From: Pyronema omphalodes
Lineage: Eukaryota > Ascomycota > Pezizomycetes > Pezizales > Pyronemataceae
Direction of reading: 5' to 3'
NCBI GenBank assembly: GCA_024516155.1
Contig: JAJJXM010000030.1
Location: 310,001 to 374,000, forward strand
DNA: 64,000 bases
Part shown: positions 1-14,162 of the stretch, piece after piece
How positions within the stretch are numbered: the first letter of the stretch is position 1
How the letters are laid out: each line of letters begins with the position of its first letter
Position numbers and translations under genes: made by a program
The notes under the pieces: generated by a model
What the model was told of the DNA's origin: nothing
Database searches by the model: none
Seen by the model: the letters and a program-made list of their open reading frames with translations, nothing else

Positions 1-942
1 CTCATATCGTCTTGAACCCCCCATCCTCCATCCCCACAACAACCTTCCATCCCCACCCCTTTCTATCCCCCTCCATCACCCTCATAATCCATAGTCCAGA
101 AACCGCAACTCAACGCGATGCGACGGGTTCGGATGAAACTTCCGTGCGTCGGGCATCGTGCGTTATGCGTCGGGTGGATATTTTATATTAATTATCCTGT
201 GTTACGATGGGCAGGTGATGACTGGGTGGCATGACGGGATTACGTATGACATAATTGGTGGTGGTGGTAGTGTTGTACAAAAGGTGGTGTTGTACAAATG
301 TGGCAGTGATGTTGTACAAAGGTGGTGTTGTACAAGCATACTGGGGTGCTATGGATAGGGTGCCGGGGATTCGGATGATTTAATCTTGTGACTGCCAGAT
401 GGGTTGCGATTGCTGGATGGGTGTGATTATTGATCATGTACATAATGTAGATATATGTATCATGTAACTGTGCACTAGATATTTGTCAGCAAGAGAATAA
501 GAATAAAATGTTAAATTTGGGTTGGTTTATTTTTAATGACTTACGTTGATGGTTTGATTTGACATGTGTAAGGCATAACAAGGTTGTTTTTGCTTTTTTT
601 GTTTTTTTGGTTGTGGTTGTTTTTTGCGAGGTACCCGTAGTCGTCGTCGTCATCATCGGTGTCTCCGTTGTCATCGGGTTAATAAAACCGAGATAGTCGT
701 CTCGGCCGACGATATGATCCTCTCGGCCCGAAGACTGTGTCTCAGTGGACATTCTGATGTTCCGACTCCCCGATGACGCAGCCGAATTTCCGAATCCCCG
801 AGATCCCCGATATTCCCTAGTACCGAATCCAAACCTGCTCCAATCCTGATCCAAATCCCTCGGACGATTCCAATCCCTCATCCGGCCCCAAATTCCTCGG
901 TCATATCAGAACCACCCATACACGCGCGGCCAGTCTCACCAC
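1..942. other. No convincing gene (window start)
   Basis: I see no gene I can defend here. A GTTGTACAAAGGTGGT-like motif recurs between about 270 and 335. An open frame on the minus strand at 486-881 lies just downstream of the small gene at 943-1335. It could be a further exon of that gene, but I found no phase-consistent consensus splice pair joining them, so it is not called. Confidence 0.5.
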
Positions 943-1335
943 TCATACACGCTTCTCCTGACTCTGGCTGAGGGCCAACTGTTCGAAAGCTCTCGACAAC
1001 AAGGAGTTACTTCGTTTAGTGATTTCGCGACCTTTGCAAGCCGCGGAGCTTGGTGGTGAGTCAATAAAATCATCATCGTCGTCGTCAAATACATCGTCTG
1101 GTCTAGGTTGGTTTCGTAGGTTTTCTAGGAATTCCATGTTGGGGATGCTATGACGAGATGAAGAGGAGGAAGAGGAGGAGGAGGTGACAGGTTCGGGGTA
1201 TGGTCGTCGGCAGTCTAGCCAGGGTCGGTTCGGCCAGCTGGGAAATGCGCAGGAGTTGTAGGCATCTTCGTTTGTGGAACGGCGGCCGGTGTTCATCGGT
1301 TTGATGCTGGGAAGGTAAGGGAGCATAATAGTCAT
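943..1335 (-). CDS. Small hypothetical protein, Ser- and Asp-rich
   Basis: This is a 130-residue open frame from an ATG at 1335 to a TGA at 943. I do not recognise the family. The N-terminal half is unbiased, with Trp, Pro and Arg (about residues 30-48). A run of nine Ser follows (about 51-59), then an acidic stretch with six consecutive Asp (about 82-87), and a C-terminal part that could form a short amphipathic helix. There is no signal peptide and no membrane segment. The natural-looking non-repetitive sequence and the Ser/Asp tracts typical of fungal regulatory or disordered proteins argue for a real gene. The frame may continue by splicing: a GTATGAGT donor overlaps the stop codon, and another open frame lies at 486-881, but the acceptor is unclear. 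Confidence 0.45.
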   Translation of the reverse strand: MTIMLPYLPSIKPMNTGRRSTNEDAYNSCAFPSWPNRPWLDCRRPYPEPVTSSSSSSSSSRHSIPNMEFLENLRNQPRPDDVFDDDDDDFIDSPPSSAACKGREITKRSNSLLSRAFEQLALSQSQEKRV

Positions 1336-4300
1336 GATGATGTTATGTTTGGTGGAATATTCGTAAGAGATATCGTTCTAAAAGGTCGTGATTTTTTCTT
1401 AAGAAAGAAGATTCTGAATGTTGAGAGAAGAATAAAAAACAATTCTCAAGGTTGATTTCGTTGACAAGTAGTGGTAGCAGTAGTAATAATGATTCTTATT
1501 GTTGTTGCTGCGATTGTCGTATCTTGCATACCTGTACTTTATTTCTTCAACAAGCGGCGGGCGGCGGGGGGTTGGTTTTTATAAATTCTCTGCTCTGTCA
1601 AGTTGCGGAGTCAGAACTAGTATTTGTGGAGTATGTAACATCTCAGTTTCTTTTCTCCGCACGCAAGCTTCGGCAGAAAAAAACCGCCAGCATATGACAC
1701 TAACAGGCGTGGCAAGTATCTAGTGTATCCCGTACAGTAGGCGTTCTTTGTAGCTCCGAGTCGTTCCGAGCCATTGGACCCTTTCTCCGTGCGGGCAGAG
1801 CGCGAACCAGAACGACAGTCAGAAGCCATCCATCATGGATCAAGCACGAGCAACCGGACAAACTGACGGACAGAAGGCATAGGTTGGAGGGAGACTGGGA
1901 GTATGGTATGGTGCTGGTGCACCCACCATACGTTTGTTGCTGCTTCTGCTTCTGCTTATCGATGAACCAAGGTATCTTAACTTCTCTGGTCCAAGGTTAC
2001 TTTCTTCACCTTCCCCAAGGTTCTCCACACGCGCGAAAGCTTGCTGCCTCGTGCGCTTTGACGTGGTAGGTGCCGACGAACGTCGCGCGGGAAACTACGT
2101 CATTGCGCAACCACCTCTTCTTCGGAACTGAAGTGGCTGTTGTTGACGGTGCGATGGGGGGTTTCAGCAGCAGCAGCAGCAGCAGCACCACCACCACCAC
2201 CGCAGGGCACCTGGGCAACTCCTGAACTCTAGATTCGCAAACGAGGAAACTGGTCCCCCCAAGCCGAGAAAGGGCCGTGATACCGTCCGTACATAGTTAT
2301 GACGATTTATTTGCCACGTTGCGAGAGAAGCCAATAATAATTTGACTTTTATTTATTCCATCAAAAGATATTATATCCGAGGTGGATGGGATGAGCATGA
2401 GACCTTTTGAAATTTGAACCGTGTGTATGTATTACGGCCTTCCTTATTGCCGTACTGTAAATGTAATTGTAATGTAATAATAAATTATCGAAATAAGGTT
2501 TCCACAGCCGCGCCACACGCAACGGTTAGCGGAGAACACAAAATACACTGTTTGATACCTACCTACATAACCGTCAGATCAGGCTTTTATTTTTCCATCG
2601 GAAAGCATGACCATATCCATCCAGATTCCATTACAAATGCTCGTATTGCACCTTTACACGTTTCCTAAACAGCAATCACGGGGTTGACAGACAAAGAAAA
2701 AGATCTACTGGTGTAATGTATATGTATATGTATCATGTATGTACTTCTCTACCTAGGGCTGTTCTGTTTAGGGCCCTTCAACTTCAACGGTGTTTTCGTC
2801 TGTTGTGGACACTGGGCATCGGAAAGCAAAAGCAGGGACGGGACTACTACATGCAGGGCCAACGGCCGCCGAAGCCTGGAATCTTGGCGGATTAATGGAT
2901 TGACGTGCAGTGTAACGACAGGTGGTGACTTTAGTCTCTGGGGCACTCCGGAACTCTGGGGTAGAGATGGCAAAACGGGAAACATTTAGCCTTAAAACAA
3001 ATTCGTCCTACGCTTCCATCTTTATCGAGTTTCAATGCCGAACTTTCGATCTTTTTCGATGAAGATATTAGAAATCCATCATTGACAAACGGGCATTGGC
3101 GGCAGACTTGGTGGAGGCAAGATTTATGAATCCATCCGTCTAAGTTTCTAGAATTAAGCACGGAACGAAAAGACCTCAATGACGGGAATCGTAAACTCAA
3201 TTTTTACAACTGCATTTCAAAAACGCCTCACGAGCTCCAACAAACCACCCTTTCCGGTAAACCGGGCCCATATCCCCATATCCACAATGCCCATATCCAC
3301 ACATCCACGGCTACAACAAATCTATGTACATAGTTCTCCAGTTCTCTGCTTCACGAATTAACTACTAGTCAACATGCCTCTATTCCCTCTCTCATCCCCG
3401 TGATTTCTCTATTCCCTTTCCCTCTCCAACCCCCGTGATTCGTGATCACCATGCACCGCCAAGCCACCGGAGCTCAATCACCATGCGGCGCGTCCCTGCA
3501 GGGTGTCGCAGTCTCGCAGGCATGCGCAGGCGACCAAAGACGAGGCGAGGCGAGGAATTACCCCTCCTCTCCCCGGTCCATTTCCCCGCCCGCCGGCCGG
3601 AATAACCGGGGAGACTAGAGTCTAGAGACAGCTCGAGACTTCGACGACACCGAGGCTACGTGTGAAGGGAGAGGGGGCTCCGAGACATTTGTTATCTTCG
3701 TAAATGTGGATATAGATTTGTGGCGAATGGATAACTGGTGGGGAATGAATGAATGAACGAATGGAGACTGGCTGTCTGGCTGTCTGGCTGTAGATTGTGC
3801 TACATAAACTGGACTGTAAGGGTCCTCTTCTCCTCCCCGTACAGCCATAGAGTCCCGGAATAGGACAAAGAACGAAGAAAAAGTAAAGGGAAAGGAAAAG
3901 CCTTCAGACTCCTTACTCATGACCTTAACCATGATGTAAACCCCCATCCCCAGACCAAAACCAGGGCCCGGAAAAGGCTTCCAGAAATTTGGTGCTTCCG
4001 ATCTACTCCCCGCTCCCCGCGACCGGTCGAGTAAGTAGCCAAGCGAGGGTCCTTAACTAACTTAAACTAAGCCTTGCATAGCTTGGTTATGGTGGGCTAG
4101 CCCTGCGTTTACTTTGCCATGGTAGATATGTGTTGCTACCAAACACCGCCGCCGCTCCCTCTGTAGCCTTGTTCTGTCTACTTGTTATGTCTACTCGAGC
4201 ATCTTTTGCATCATTTTCATGATTTATGTACATCTGTTCCATCTTTAACAGTTGTTCCAGAGAGACAAAGTACAAAAGCAGGCTGAAAGCAGGCGAAACG

Positions 4301-5317
4301 AAGGCTGCAATTCCGCGTTGAGACAAGGTTTATTAAACCCCACAGTACATTCCACTGACATAGGTGGGAATTTATCCGAAACCCAAACACCAGAGAGGTA
4401 TATTTTTCCGGAGAGGCCGGGGAGAAGTCAGCAGGACTAGATCAGTTTGCATGTGAGAATCCCGTTGTTACGGCGGCACTGATGCTCTGCTTAAGTTGTG
4501 GGTGAAAATATCTTCAATTCTGATTCGTTCATTGATACTGGTCGTATTATCGCTACATTTGCCACAGACATAGCCACAGCCACAGCCACAACTATAAGAG
4601 AGCATTAGAAATAGAGCTTGGCGATATATTTAAGATTGAGATGAACCAACCTAGGTTCTGGGTCCTGTGGCAACGGACGGTTATGTATTGCGGTATGTAG
4701 GAATGAAGGAAGAAGTACCGGGTGGTGTTGTGTTGGCACATGATTCACACGATTAACAAGAATATCAGATGCCATGTGGAGAAAAAAATAGATATGGCTG
4801 TATTTGTGAGATATGGATACTTGTGAAAAGAAAGCTGAGAGCTCGGAATAATTAAGTCAGTTGATGTTTGAAGCCGATGCCGCGGTTACCGTTGCGCAAA
4901 CGACGCAGATTATGCATGTTACACAAATTACTTCATTCATCGCATATGGTGTATCCACAGTTTATTTAGAAATGTGAAATGACTCTTATTCTTCATCCTC
5001 TGTTTCTTCAGATGATTGCTAATGAACAATTCCCTATGTATGTTACATCGTCTTTTCTTTTTCTCTGTCGTTGCTTCCGATCTTGATCTTGACAAATGAA
5101 TCGCTATGTACGAAGATCCTATTAGATAAACGATGTCACATCACATCACAACTCACCAGTACCAGTCAAGCTTTTTTCTCAACCATGATCGGATCGGAGT
5201 CAGGATTAGAAAAATGAAGTTCAGGAACTTAAAAGGGTTCTTGTTATCTTTCTTTTATCCCATTCGGAAACTCGGCGACATTTCTGGGTGCTATAAAGCA
5301 AGCTTTAGGGATTCGGT

Positions 5318-5400
5318 GACAGCTCTATGACAAGTCGATGATAGCTCGATGACAGCTCTATGACAGCTCGATGATAACCCAATGACAGCTCGATGATAGC
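5318..5400. repeat. Degenerate tandem repeat (ATGACAGCTCG-like)
   Basis: About six imperfect units of roughly 14 bp share the core GATGACAGCTC, with variants such as TATGACAGCTC and GATGATAGCTC. It is not in a gene. A short degenerate minisatellite is the simplest reading. Confidence 0.7.
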
Positions 5401-8400
5401 TACATACCGGTATTTACTCGATCAATTACATCTTGCAATCAATCCGAGACGAAGCAATACGCAATCTTGAATCATCAAACTCTAGTCATCAGGAATTAGC
5501 AAGCTTCAGTACATATTCAGATAATTGATAATAGACATCCCGAAGCTTCTATTGTGTTTGCATTACAGTCTCCGTATCCAAAGCCACACAGATCATCCGC
5601 TGTCGACAGCTGAGTAAAGCTGACGAAATTCAAGCAAACGGGTTTTTGAGTTTCTGAGTTTTGTCATCTCTGATGGTCCTCTGAATGCGTTGCAACTTCA
5701 TTTGGTTCGCAAGTCTCCGGTCCCCGGGATATCGGGAATACATTACGTCATACTTCGTGGCTGCAGTATGGTGCAACATGCTCGGGTAGATATCCCCGGA
5801 ATTTACCTTCCTTCCCTACGTCTTCCTTATGCGCTCCCCGTATGGCATCAGATACCAATAATAACAGTTTAAATAAGGCTTATGGTATGAAATCAAAATC
5901 AAGCAAACGCCTGCTCAACGAAGAGGAAATTGGAATCAAGTATCGATTGGGTACATCCCTGGTATTGAGGACCGAGATTTACCATATGGTACAACATAGC
6001 AAGAATTTTTTCATCTCGCATTCGTTTATCCCTGCGGTAACAGAGACGGTTTCCATGGCGCCATATGTTTCGAATATTTCTCGTTACACTCACAACAGCG
6101 CCGTCGAAATTTCCAGTAATCACGATGTTTATCCATATCCATTTTATCCATAATCCGCCAAGCCTAACCATCATCACTCCAACGTTCAGCGCTCCACCAT
6201 AGGGCTACTAGCTTAGTATTCATCGTGGTTGGTCTTGGAACCGGTCATGGAACTTGAACCTGTAACTTGCCAATCAAAACTTCCCCAATGCACTCCGAGT
6301 TTCCGATAGGCCGCCTCAGATCATCCTCATCGCATCTCATCTCTTCTTCTCCGTCTCTACATACAAGTTCTTGGCCGGTGTTGAATCCTCCGGACTTACC
6401 GACTTGGCACGCGCTTTTAGTTGGTGCTGGTGCTGGCGTCGGCGTTGGTGTCGGCGTTGGTCATCGGGCGTATGTACATATCCGAGTACAAACCGGTAAA
6501 ATGGTATGGTATGGCGCTCCATATGCTACCGCGAATCGGTCCTTCCAGGCGGCCGAACCGCGAGCTTCGACCTGTCCGGCTCAATACAAACCGCCGATAC
6601 GTTTGATCTACATCTTCATCCGAACATCTTCAAATTCTCTTTACCGACTCTTCGATCGGGTCTTGGAATCTACGAATCTCCGGGTCTCCGGATCTCTCCT
6701 CGGTATTCGGTATTCGGTATCGGTATCGACTTCGTAAGCATTATTGTAATTGTGAAATCGTCAACTTATGAACCCCCGGATCTGCAGGCCTGCATGAGAT
6801 GATGTTACCCATTGCGATTGCAATGATAATGTGACGAGGGTTGTAGTTACCACCGTATACACCCGGTCTCGTGGAATAATTCACCAAGAGAGTCTTAAAG
6901 CCTTCCTGAATATGGTGAAATTACTGTGATGCGCAGAGGAAATGTAATTGGTTTCATTTCGCTTGAGAGCTCGAAAATGCGTGTCGGTGATTGGTGGGTT
7001 TCTTAGCTATGCTGGGTGTGTTAGATGATGTGAAGCGACGTTAAGGGAAGGGAGCAGGTGAAGTGAGGAGAGAAAAGATGGAAGTGGAACGATAAGAGAC
7101 GTGAATTGACATGTATGAGGCACATGGAGTGAAAGAACAGCAAAGACACAGGTTCTCCGCCCCAGTTCCATCTGCTAAGAGCACACTGCCAGACAAGCAA
7201 GCTTTAACATCAAGCAAATTAAAGCGCGGCAAAGCAATGTGAAGCGCAGAAAAACATAATCAAGTACAGTGAATCACAGAAAGCAACTCTTGATCTTTCG
7301 AAAAATCCAGTCGTCAACCAAGAAAGCAATATCTATCTCCATACGTCGGAATAAACTTTCAATTTTCTAGCTTCGAAGGTTTCAACAAGAATACTACCCG
7401 GTTTACTCCATACATTATCTCCAGTCCACTTTTCTTTCTTCTATCATGGCGTATAGGAAAGGTTTAGATGACTTGTTTACTTACTGGTGCTGGTTTGGGA
7501 ATTGAGGTTGGTGACTTTGGCTCAAGATACAAGAGAACATGCAGGAAGAGTTTGGCGAAGTGTGATAATACAGACTAGAGTTTGTGATAATGTACGCGAT
7601 CACATTGTACGTGTAGCTGGGGTTATGACTAATAATTCAAACTTCATACAGTAGGCCTAATATTACTGTCCATCAGAGGCTGTAAATTTAATGTTATGCA
7701 CCTGGGAGTGTCCATACAAGTATTCTCAGCTGTATATATGTGGATTAAAATAAAAAAAGGCAATTCTTCCTGGGATCTGTATGCTTGGTTGCATAAATGC
7801 AAGTCCGATTTCGTTTCTTTCTGTTGTGTTTTTTTTCCCTGCTCTGCGCTTGACGACGATGTTTCAAGATATACTCAGTTACAATATACTTCGAAAAAGT
7901 ATTTACATCATCAAGCTGGATAATAACAATTATTCGTTGTTAAATTGGAGCTTCATATGGTGGCTTTATATTAGAATAACGAAGTTCCGAAAACCATGCT
8001 GTGAGTTTCATGTTGAAGAGAGTGGTGTTTGAGGTTCTTGTAGATTTTACATAGATGATAGAAGTCAAGTTTACTTTGGGATATGTATAGAGAGAGAGAG
8101 ATTGATTTTTTTTTTCCTAATAAAACTAGTACTGTATAAATCATCAAGTACATATATACTAGAAGAATGAGGAAATTTGGAAACCATATCAGCCTCGTAA
8201 TAATATGCAAGCTGCACTGAATTGGCTGGGATATTACGCGAATAATGCATGGATGAGGAGTCAAGACAATACAAGACAAGACGAGACAAGACTACGCAAA
8301 ATCAAAAACTACATACATATCAATCCCATGTCTTATAGCTTCTACATGATTGTTCCAACTCCCCCTTTTTACTCAGAACTTTCTCAGCTAAAATCCCAGG

Positions 8401-11400
8401 GGGTTAGAGAGAAGTTTTATCACATCCTACCTACACTAAACGTCCTACATACTCCCCCAGCAACGATATTATCTACACCAAGATCCCGTATCTGGTAACA
8501 TATATCTCGAATAAGAAAATAAATATGAAACAAAATTTCAGACACTTTTATACAGAAAGGAGAATTCCATCAACGGAAAAAGAAGGAGCTTGTTTAATGC
8601 ATGGATTACGGCCTTGGGGTTTGTAGTCGGGTCTATTGCTTTCCATACGGCTGTCCCGAGATCCGGGTTTACCTTGTGGGTTGAAGATTATGTAGCAGCC
8701 CTATGATAAAGGCTCGTTAAGCGCCGCGTGGTCATGGGAAGAGAAGGGAATAACCTGGTTGTGGTTATCTCCGGGGAAGGAGGAGTTGTCTAGTTAGCGA
8801 TAGCGGTATTGCTACTTGGGAGTAGTTTGTTGGGATTCAGGGGATAGATACGGAATGTCGTTAACAAAAAAAATACGCATTTACATACAGTTGTTGGAAA
8901 TGGATTGTATGAGATCACGGATTGCGTTGCGAATTCTTGGTGCCTGAAGATAAATGTGATTAGATTGATGAGGAATCCAACCAAGCGCGTGTTGTGCTCG
9001 GATACGACGGTAAGCCCGACGCTCTATTATATCACTGCACCTGACGTTTATCCCTCGTACAATTGTAATTCCAAGATAGTTACCTTTCATCAACAGGCAA
9101 ATATCTTTTGGTGATCATGATTAGAATTAGTTATCGCAGAACTCTTTTATCCTCACTCTTTCGGGGGAAACCTCCGAAGTTGTGGTTGTTCTGTTGCTAT
9201 GTCCAAATGGAGTGCGCGGTACTTACGGCACCCGCCGAGTACAGTAGGAGCTCTTTGTATTGAGGTTAGTTTAATACCATGATACCCTGGAGCTTGGGTT
9301 AATGTTTATCGATTCATGTGTGGTTATAGACTGGTTTGGATTTTGGACTTTGTTGGCCCCCTTTGTTTTTTCAGGCCTCCAGTATGTTGCAGTGGCTAGT
9401 TTGGGTACCTGATAACTTTCTCTAACGTTGTATCTACCATAACTATCCACCAGAGGTGGTTAGTAGTAATTTCATACTACTGTAACAAAACTACATTAAA
9501 TGAACCACGTAAACAAACTTAAGGCGAGGTGTTCATAAATTCGGGAGATGACCAACAAACCCAATCCATAGCCGAGGGTGGGACATGAAATTAGCGCAGC
9601 GCTTAAACATATCATTTCATTTCTCCGTAAATTTCCGGAGAATTGCTCGTGCCAAGATGGTGGTTAACTGCACCTTGACACGAATATGGAACTGAAAAAG
9701 ATACTTCATAGAGAGCTAAGTAACCGACTGCAGGATGCGTAAAGTGCATTATAAGTGTCACCGGGCTGCCGGTTTCTTTTTGGTCACGTGGGGTTCGAGA
9801 ATATACGCCTTTCCGGGATGGGAGAAACAATACGGAGACTTATTGTAACCGGCGAAATAAACATTGGATTCAACAGTGGATTTGACAGTGTAGAGGGAGA
9901 GGCTGAAACATACATGCAGAATCTTCCAGGAATAGATTCAGAGCTGCTGTGAAAGTTTACGTTGTCAGACAAGTTTATAGTAAGGTGCATAGTATGGCTT
10001 TGCGAAGGAAATACTTGGCGACTGTTATGGAAGTTGAAAGAGAGCCAAGAAATGTACTGTTTGAGGAATTGAGGCGGAAGTGATCTAGCGTGATTAACCG
10101 CGACGGTCTTGCTGGAAATAGTTTACGTTGGCGTCAAATATACCGATCTTAAACGCATCTACTGGTAATAAAACTCTTACGGACAGTTGGAGGATATCAC
10201 CGGTCATCGTGAAATCAATAAAGTACTACGCAATCTAAAGAGGCGTTGTCTCTGATTGCAATAAAAAGTGGGCTTAATTTAGGCTCCACAAAACAAACGA
10301 GGGCTTGGAAAGCTAACGGTGTCAGCCTCGCGAAAGAGGTACGAACACGAAGCGAATGAGAGCGATCATAAACGAGAGGGTATCAAAGGTGGTGTCAAGT
10401 GTACGTCATTATTCGCTACACATCCGAATACTTCTGAGATCAGCGATAACACGACTTGTCTGAACTCCCATGTGCCTGAAAATTAAACAGATTCTTCGCG
10501 CCTCGGAAGAGTAACATCAAATAAAGTGAACCACATCTAAAACTTCATCGCATATTATGCATCCACCTTTTCATCTGGATCTCGCAGAAAAATAATCTCC
10601 AAGATAAATGAAAATCTTCAACGGGTCAGATCCGGATCGCTTATTCGTGCGATCTTTCTGCCTCCTCTGGACCGGGCGGCACTTGCTTAGGTTGATCAAC
10701 AGGCGCGCGGATAAGCAAATTTTTTGACTTGCTTGTGCACTTTGCACTTTCCCGCCGTTGTTTTATTTTATTTTTCGGCATGAAGATTGTTCGGTGTACT
10801 GTTAACCCTATATAAAATTTTTCTAACCCAATCTTTTCAACTCTCGTTGGTAATAAGTCGTTCGCTATAACAGCGCAGAATGTTCCCCGACAAGAGACTG
10901 GGATCTCTTTCTTGTTCTGTACATACATAACTTTTCTCGTTTGTTCGCGCGCACCGTTTCATACAACCAAAGCAATATCAATCCGGTGAAAACGATAGGC
11001 ACAGAAATGAGGTACCACAGGTAGTCCGAGGCGGCACAAGGAAAGTGTCACAGCGATTACCAAACACAATGTCTCAGTTGCTTTTGCGATAATTTCCACC
11101 CCGCTATCGGTGATTCGGCAAAGAAGAAGCGATGATGCCGGTACTTTAGATTTCGGGATGGTGCGTGAGGCAGAAGGTAACAACCTTATGCGAAGGAATA
11201 GGAAGAATCCAACATGTGGAATTCACTTCCGTTGCCGTACAAGCTGAGTTAGGTATGCAAGGCCTCGCTACACATAGACGCTTTGATTTATCTAATGTAT
11301 AGGTGGTGTTTGGTTACAAGAAAATGGGCGCATATTCTGTTATGCGATATCCGTATTCAAGATATCGATATCGTCCTTGGTATATCGAATAAGTTCGTGA

Positions 11401-13313
11401 TGCATGAGGATGTTGGCAGCTCGTGATTCACCAGCGCTTGTGGAACAGGAAGAATCTGTGCTGCTCATAGAAATTGAACAATTAAGACAGTTACTTGTAG
11501 TAGTGTTTGATTTAATCGTACTCGATTCATCATTGGTTCCCAAGAGGTATAGAGTTGTGAATACTAGACATGATTGATGACTCGGTACTCTACAACATGG
11601 AGCTCGCGTAAAAAGTTGCAGGCACAACTGTTTCCACAATTTCGGCGGCCGGTGCTTGAGATTAGTAGAATTCATGATTTAACACAAGGTGTATTGCAAT
11701 ACATTCCAAATACACGGTTGAACACGATGGTGATCATTGATCATTCTTCAAGTACAGCAGATCAAGTGCATCTCTGCTCGCTCTTCCTTCCCAATGAAAC
11801 AGCACATCTTACATACATTTGCACCTGTCACGGAACGCTTGTGTATGTATGTATGTATCACTGAATGATCATTGCATCAGTTTTGCACTTTAAACGTGCA
11901 TCTACACTTTCGCGACAGCTGGCAAACACGATTCGTCACCTGAGTATCACGACAGAAAATCATATTCGGTAGTTGTATGATATTTGAGTATGCTATGCCT
12001 TTCAAAGGTTACTTAGACTTGTAATTGGAGATTGTGGGTGCAGAGAAAACAGTACGTTGCACAGAGCATCACTCATATTTTCTGTTATAGTATTGAATTT
12101 TTCGCTTTGCCACAGAAAGTCAATGCAAGGGGAGGCAAGCGCTTTATAACCGGATATATGGTATTCCGAAAGGACGTTTTGATCTTCAGCAGAACCGAGG
12201 GGGATAATGAAGGGGATATCGGAAAGCCCTGCAAGGGTGTCGTAGAGGGTGGTTTTCAAGAGTATTAATCACAACTTTAAGGTAGACGACGGATTCACTA
12301 CTGAAGAGCTTGTACATTCAAAAATCTGGTCTTGATTTTGAGGCTGATCCCGTAGAAGAACGAAGATTTCTGGTTGATATTTGGATGCTGTAGTGGAGGT
12401 CCTCCCGGTTGAATATCATGGGTTTGATGTTGTGCAGTGGTGAATTGTGGAAGTTTATGAAGGTCAACGAAGTCTTCATGGATACAACTGTAAGTACAGT
12501 CACTCATGACTGATTGAGAAAGTTGTATTCAACCCCTATTCACTATACAAGATAATTCCCGCAGAGTCAATACATGCGAGCCTGGATATACTGCTGATTA
12601 CCAACAGTATCAATATACACAGACATTACATCTGAAAAAAAAAAATGATTATAGATATAGGCATTCAAATACGTACATGTAAGTACAATTCATACCAGTA
12701 AACGATCATTTCTCAGCACACAAGGGCCTCGTAATATGCATTTCATGAGTTATCACTCGCTACAACCCATGAAAAACGCGAATATGTTTTTTATTTTTGT
12801 TTTTTTGAAGAAATATCATGTCAAGGTATTTGAAGATGAAAATGACATTTCAGCCGGTCCTTTCTTCAAAAAAACGCGCTTCCACAAAGAGCTCATTAAG
12901 AAATGACGAGGTCTCAGGTAGTCGGCATCGTACTTCATCGCCCTTCTCGACCTCCCATTGCATTCCTGTTCATCACCGCTCTTGGTAAGCTAGTCATCAA
13001 TTCTACGAGCACCTGGCTAGATATAAATTTTGTAAATGCTGTTTGATAGGTGTTTAATATCTCATAATACGGGTAACATCTATAGATCACAAATTACATC
13101 TGATTTGATTTGATTTTCTTGAACGTTCCCAACATTAAGGTTATGACGTATGCTACAGTCTGAATATATTTTGAGGTTCTAGCTGTTACCTTAGCGTCTC
13201 GCTGGGATCCGCCCCAGAGCGCATTTCATTTCTTGGGCCTGTTGCCACCTCTCTTCTTCCTGCTGGTTTTCATTCTCGTCGTTACATTTTGGAGCCCTGT
13301 TTGTTCTTTTCCC

Positions 13314-13640
13314 ACTCGGCACTCTCAACTCGGCACTCTCAACTCGTCACTCTCAACTCGTCACTCTCACCCCGTAATTCTTAGCCTGCCTCTAATTTCC
13401 TCTGCTCTCCTCTGCTCTCCTCTGCTCTCCTTTTCTCTCCTCTTCCCTCCTCACCGCTCTACTTCACTCCTCACTGCTCCTCTTCTCTGCTCTACACCTC
13501 TTCACTCCGCCTTTCTCCCTTTCTCCCTTTGCCCCTCGCCTTTCTCCTCCTCTTTTCAGACTTCTCCTCTCGCCTCTCTCTTCAGCTTTCGTCTCATCCT
13601 TTCCTCTTCTTCCTCTCACTTTCTCTCTTCGGCTTTTCTC
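13314..13640. repeat. Pyrimidine tract with 14-bp repeats
   Basis: Four units of about 14 bp (core ACTCTCAACTCG, variant GGCACTC/GTCACTC) are followed by CTCTGCTCTCCT-type repeats. These run on as an almost pure TC strand to about 13640. The long open frames through it (13233-13691 plus and its antisense) are produced by the absence of purines and are not called as genes. Confidence 0.8.
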
Positions 13641-13845
13641 GCTCGACATCCATTCTCGCTTTTGCTGTCCTTCGGCTATCCATGTACATAATTATGTATC
13701 TGTCTTCAGGTTTTCCTTTTTTTCTTTTCTTTTAACAGCATTATCCGTCTTGTTCGCTTCGACTGCTTCATGCTGGTCCTCAGATTCAATCAGTGTTTCC
13801 CAGCCTATTCCCCTTCCTTCCGGGTTATCTTCCATAGCGGGAGCA

Positions 13846-14162
13846 TTACTTACCTGTGCCTGTATCCACTCTGCGGTGGCAATCTTGGTAGTAGAGATCA
13901 TGGTGGTAAGGGCCTTGGTTTCAGCTGGAGAGTAGAGTATCACTTGGAGTGGGGCAGTGTGGTTTCAGTTCGCAGCGGAGTTTATTCCTCTGTACTTGGT
14001 ATTTTGGGCAGCCTAGGATAAGGTGTTTGAGTGTTTGTTGGGGTTGTAGTGGACAGGTGCATCTGGGCGAAGGATATCTTTCTAATTTCGTCTTTGATAG
14101 GTAATCCAGAAAATATCCATGACCGGTTCTCAGGCCTAGGATGGCTGATGAGATTTTTCGGG
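13846..14162 (-). mobile_element. LINE (non-LTR retrotransposon) 3' remnant
   Basis: Read on the minus strand, the segment translates to the tail of a fungal non-LTR retrotransposon ORF2. It opens with ISSAILGLRTGHGYFLDYL, then a CxC pair, then QTLKHLILGCPKYQ and an RNKLR motif. This is the CCHC-like C-terminal block that follows reverse transcriptase/RNase H in Tad1-type LINEs. The frame breaks with a TGA after about residue 90. The family-like continuation (ETKALTTMISTTKIATAEW) is in another frame, so at least one frameshift is present. No 5' part, target duplication or clear poly(A) tail is visible. I infer a dead 5'-truncated copy of about 320 bp; the block order is established for the family, and the assignment is by eye. 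Confidence 0.7.

Larger units (their letters stand above)
1336..13845. other. Gene-poor region of 12.5 kb
   Basis: No frame here has the length, composition or family resemblance of a gene; the longest candidates (6267-6737 plus, 13233-13691 plus) are compositional. Visible structure is limited to simple repeats. These are a GCA/CAC triplet run near 2165-2203, an ATGACAGCTCG-like repeat at about 5318-5400, an AG run at about 8090-8101, and a TC-rich block at 13.3-13.65 kb. Short eroded mobile-element copies could be hidden here and cannot be excluded by eye. Confidence 0.5.

Noticed and set aside
6267..6737. 156-residue frame, plus strand
   Set aside because: Two further overlapping frames are open, composition is uneven with Gly-Val-Gly repeats, and no motif or splice context is visible.
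13233..13691. 152-residue frame, plus strand
   Set aside because: A pure TC tract gives Leu/Ser/Phe/Pro runs; the antisense frame is equally open.
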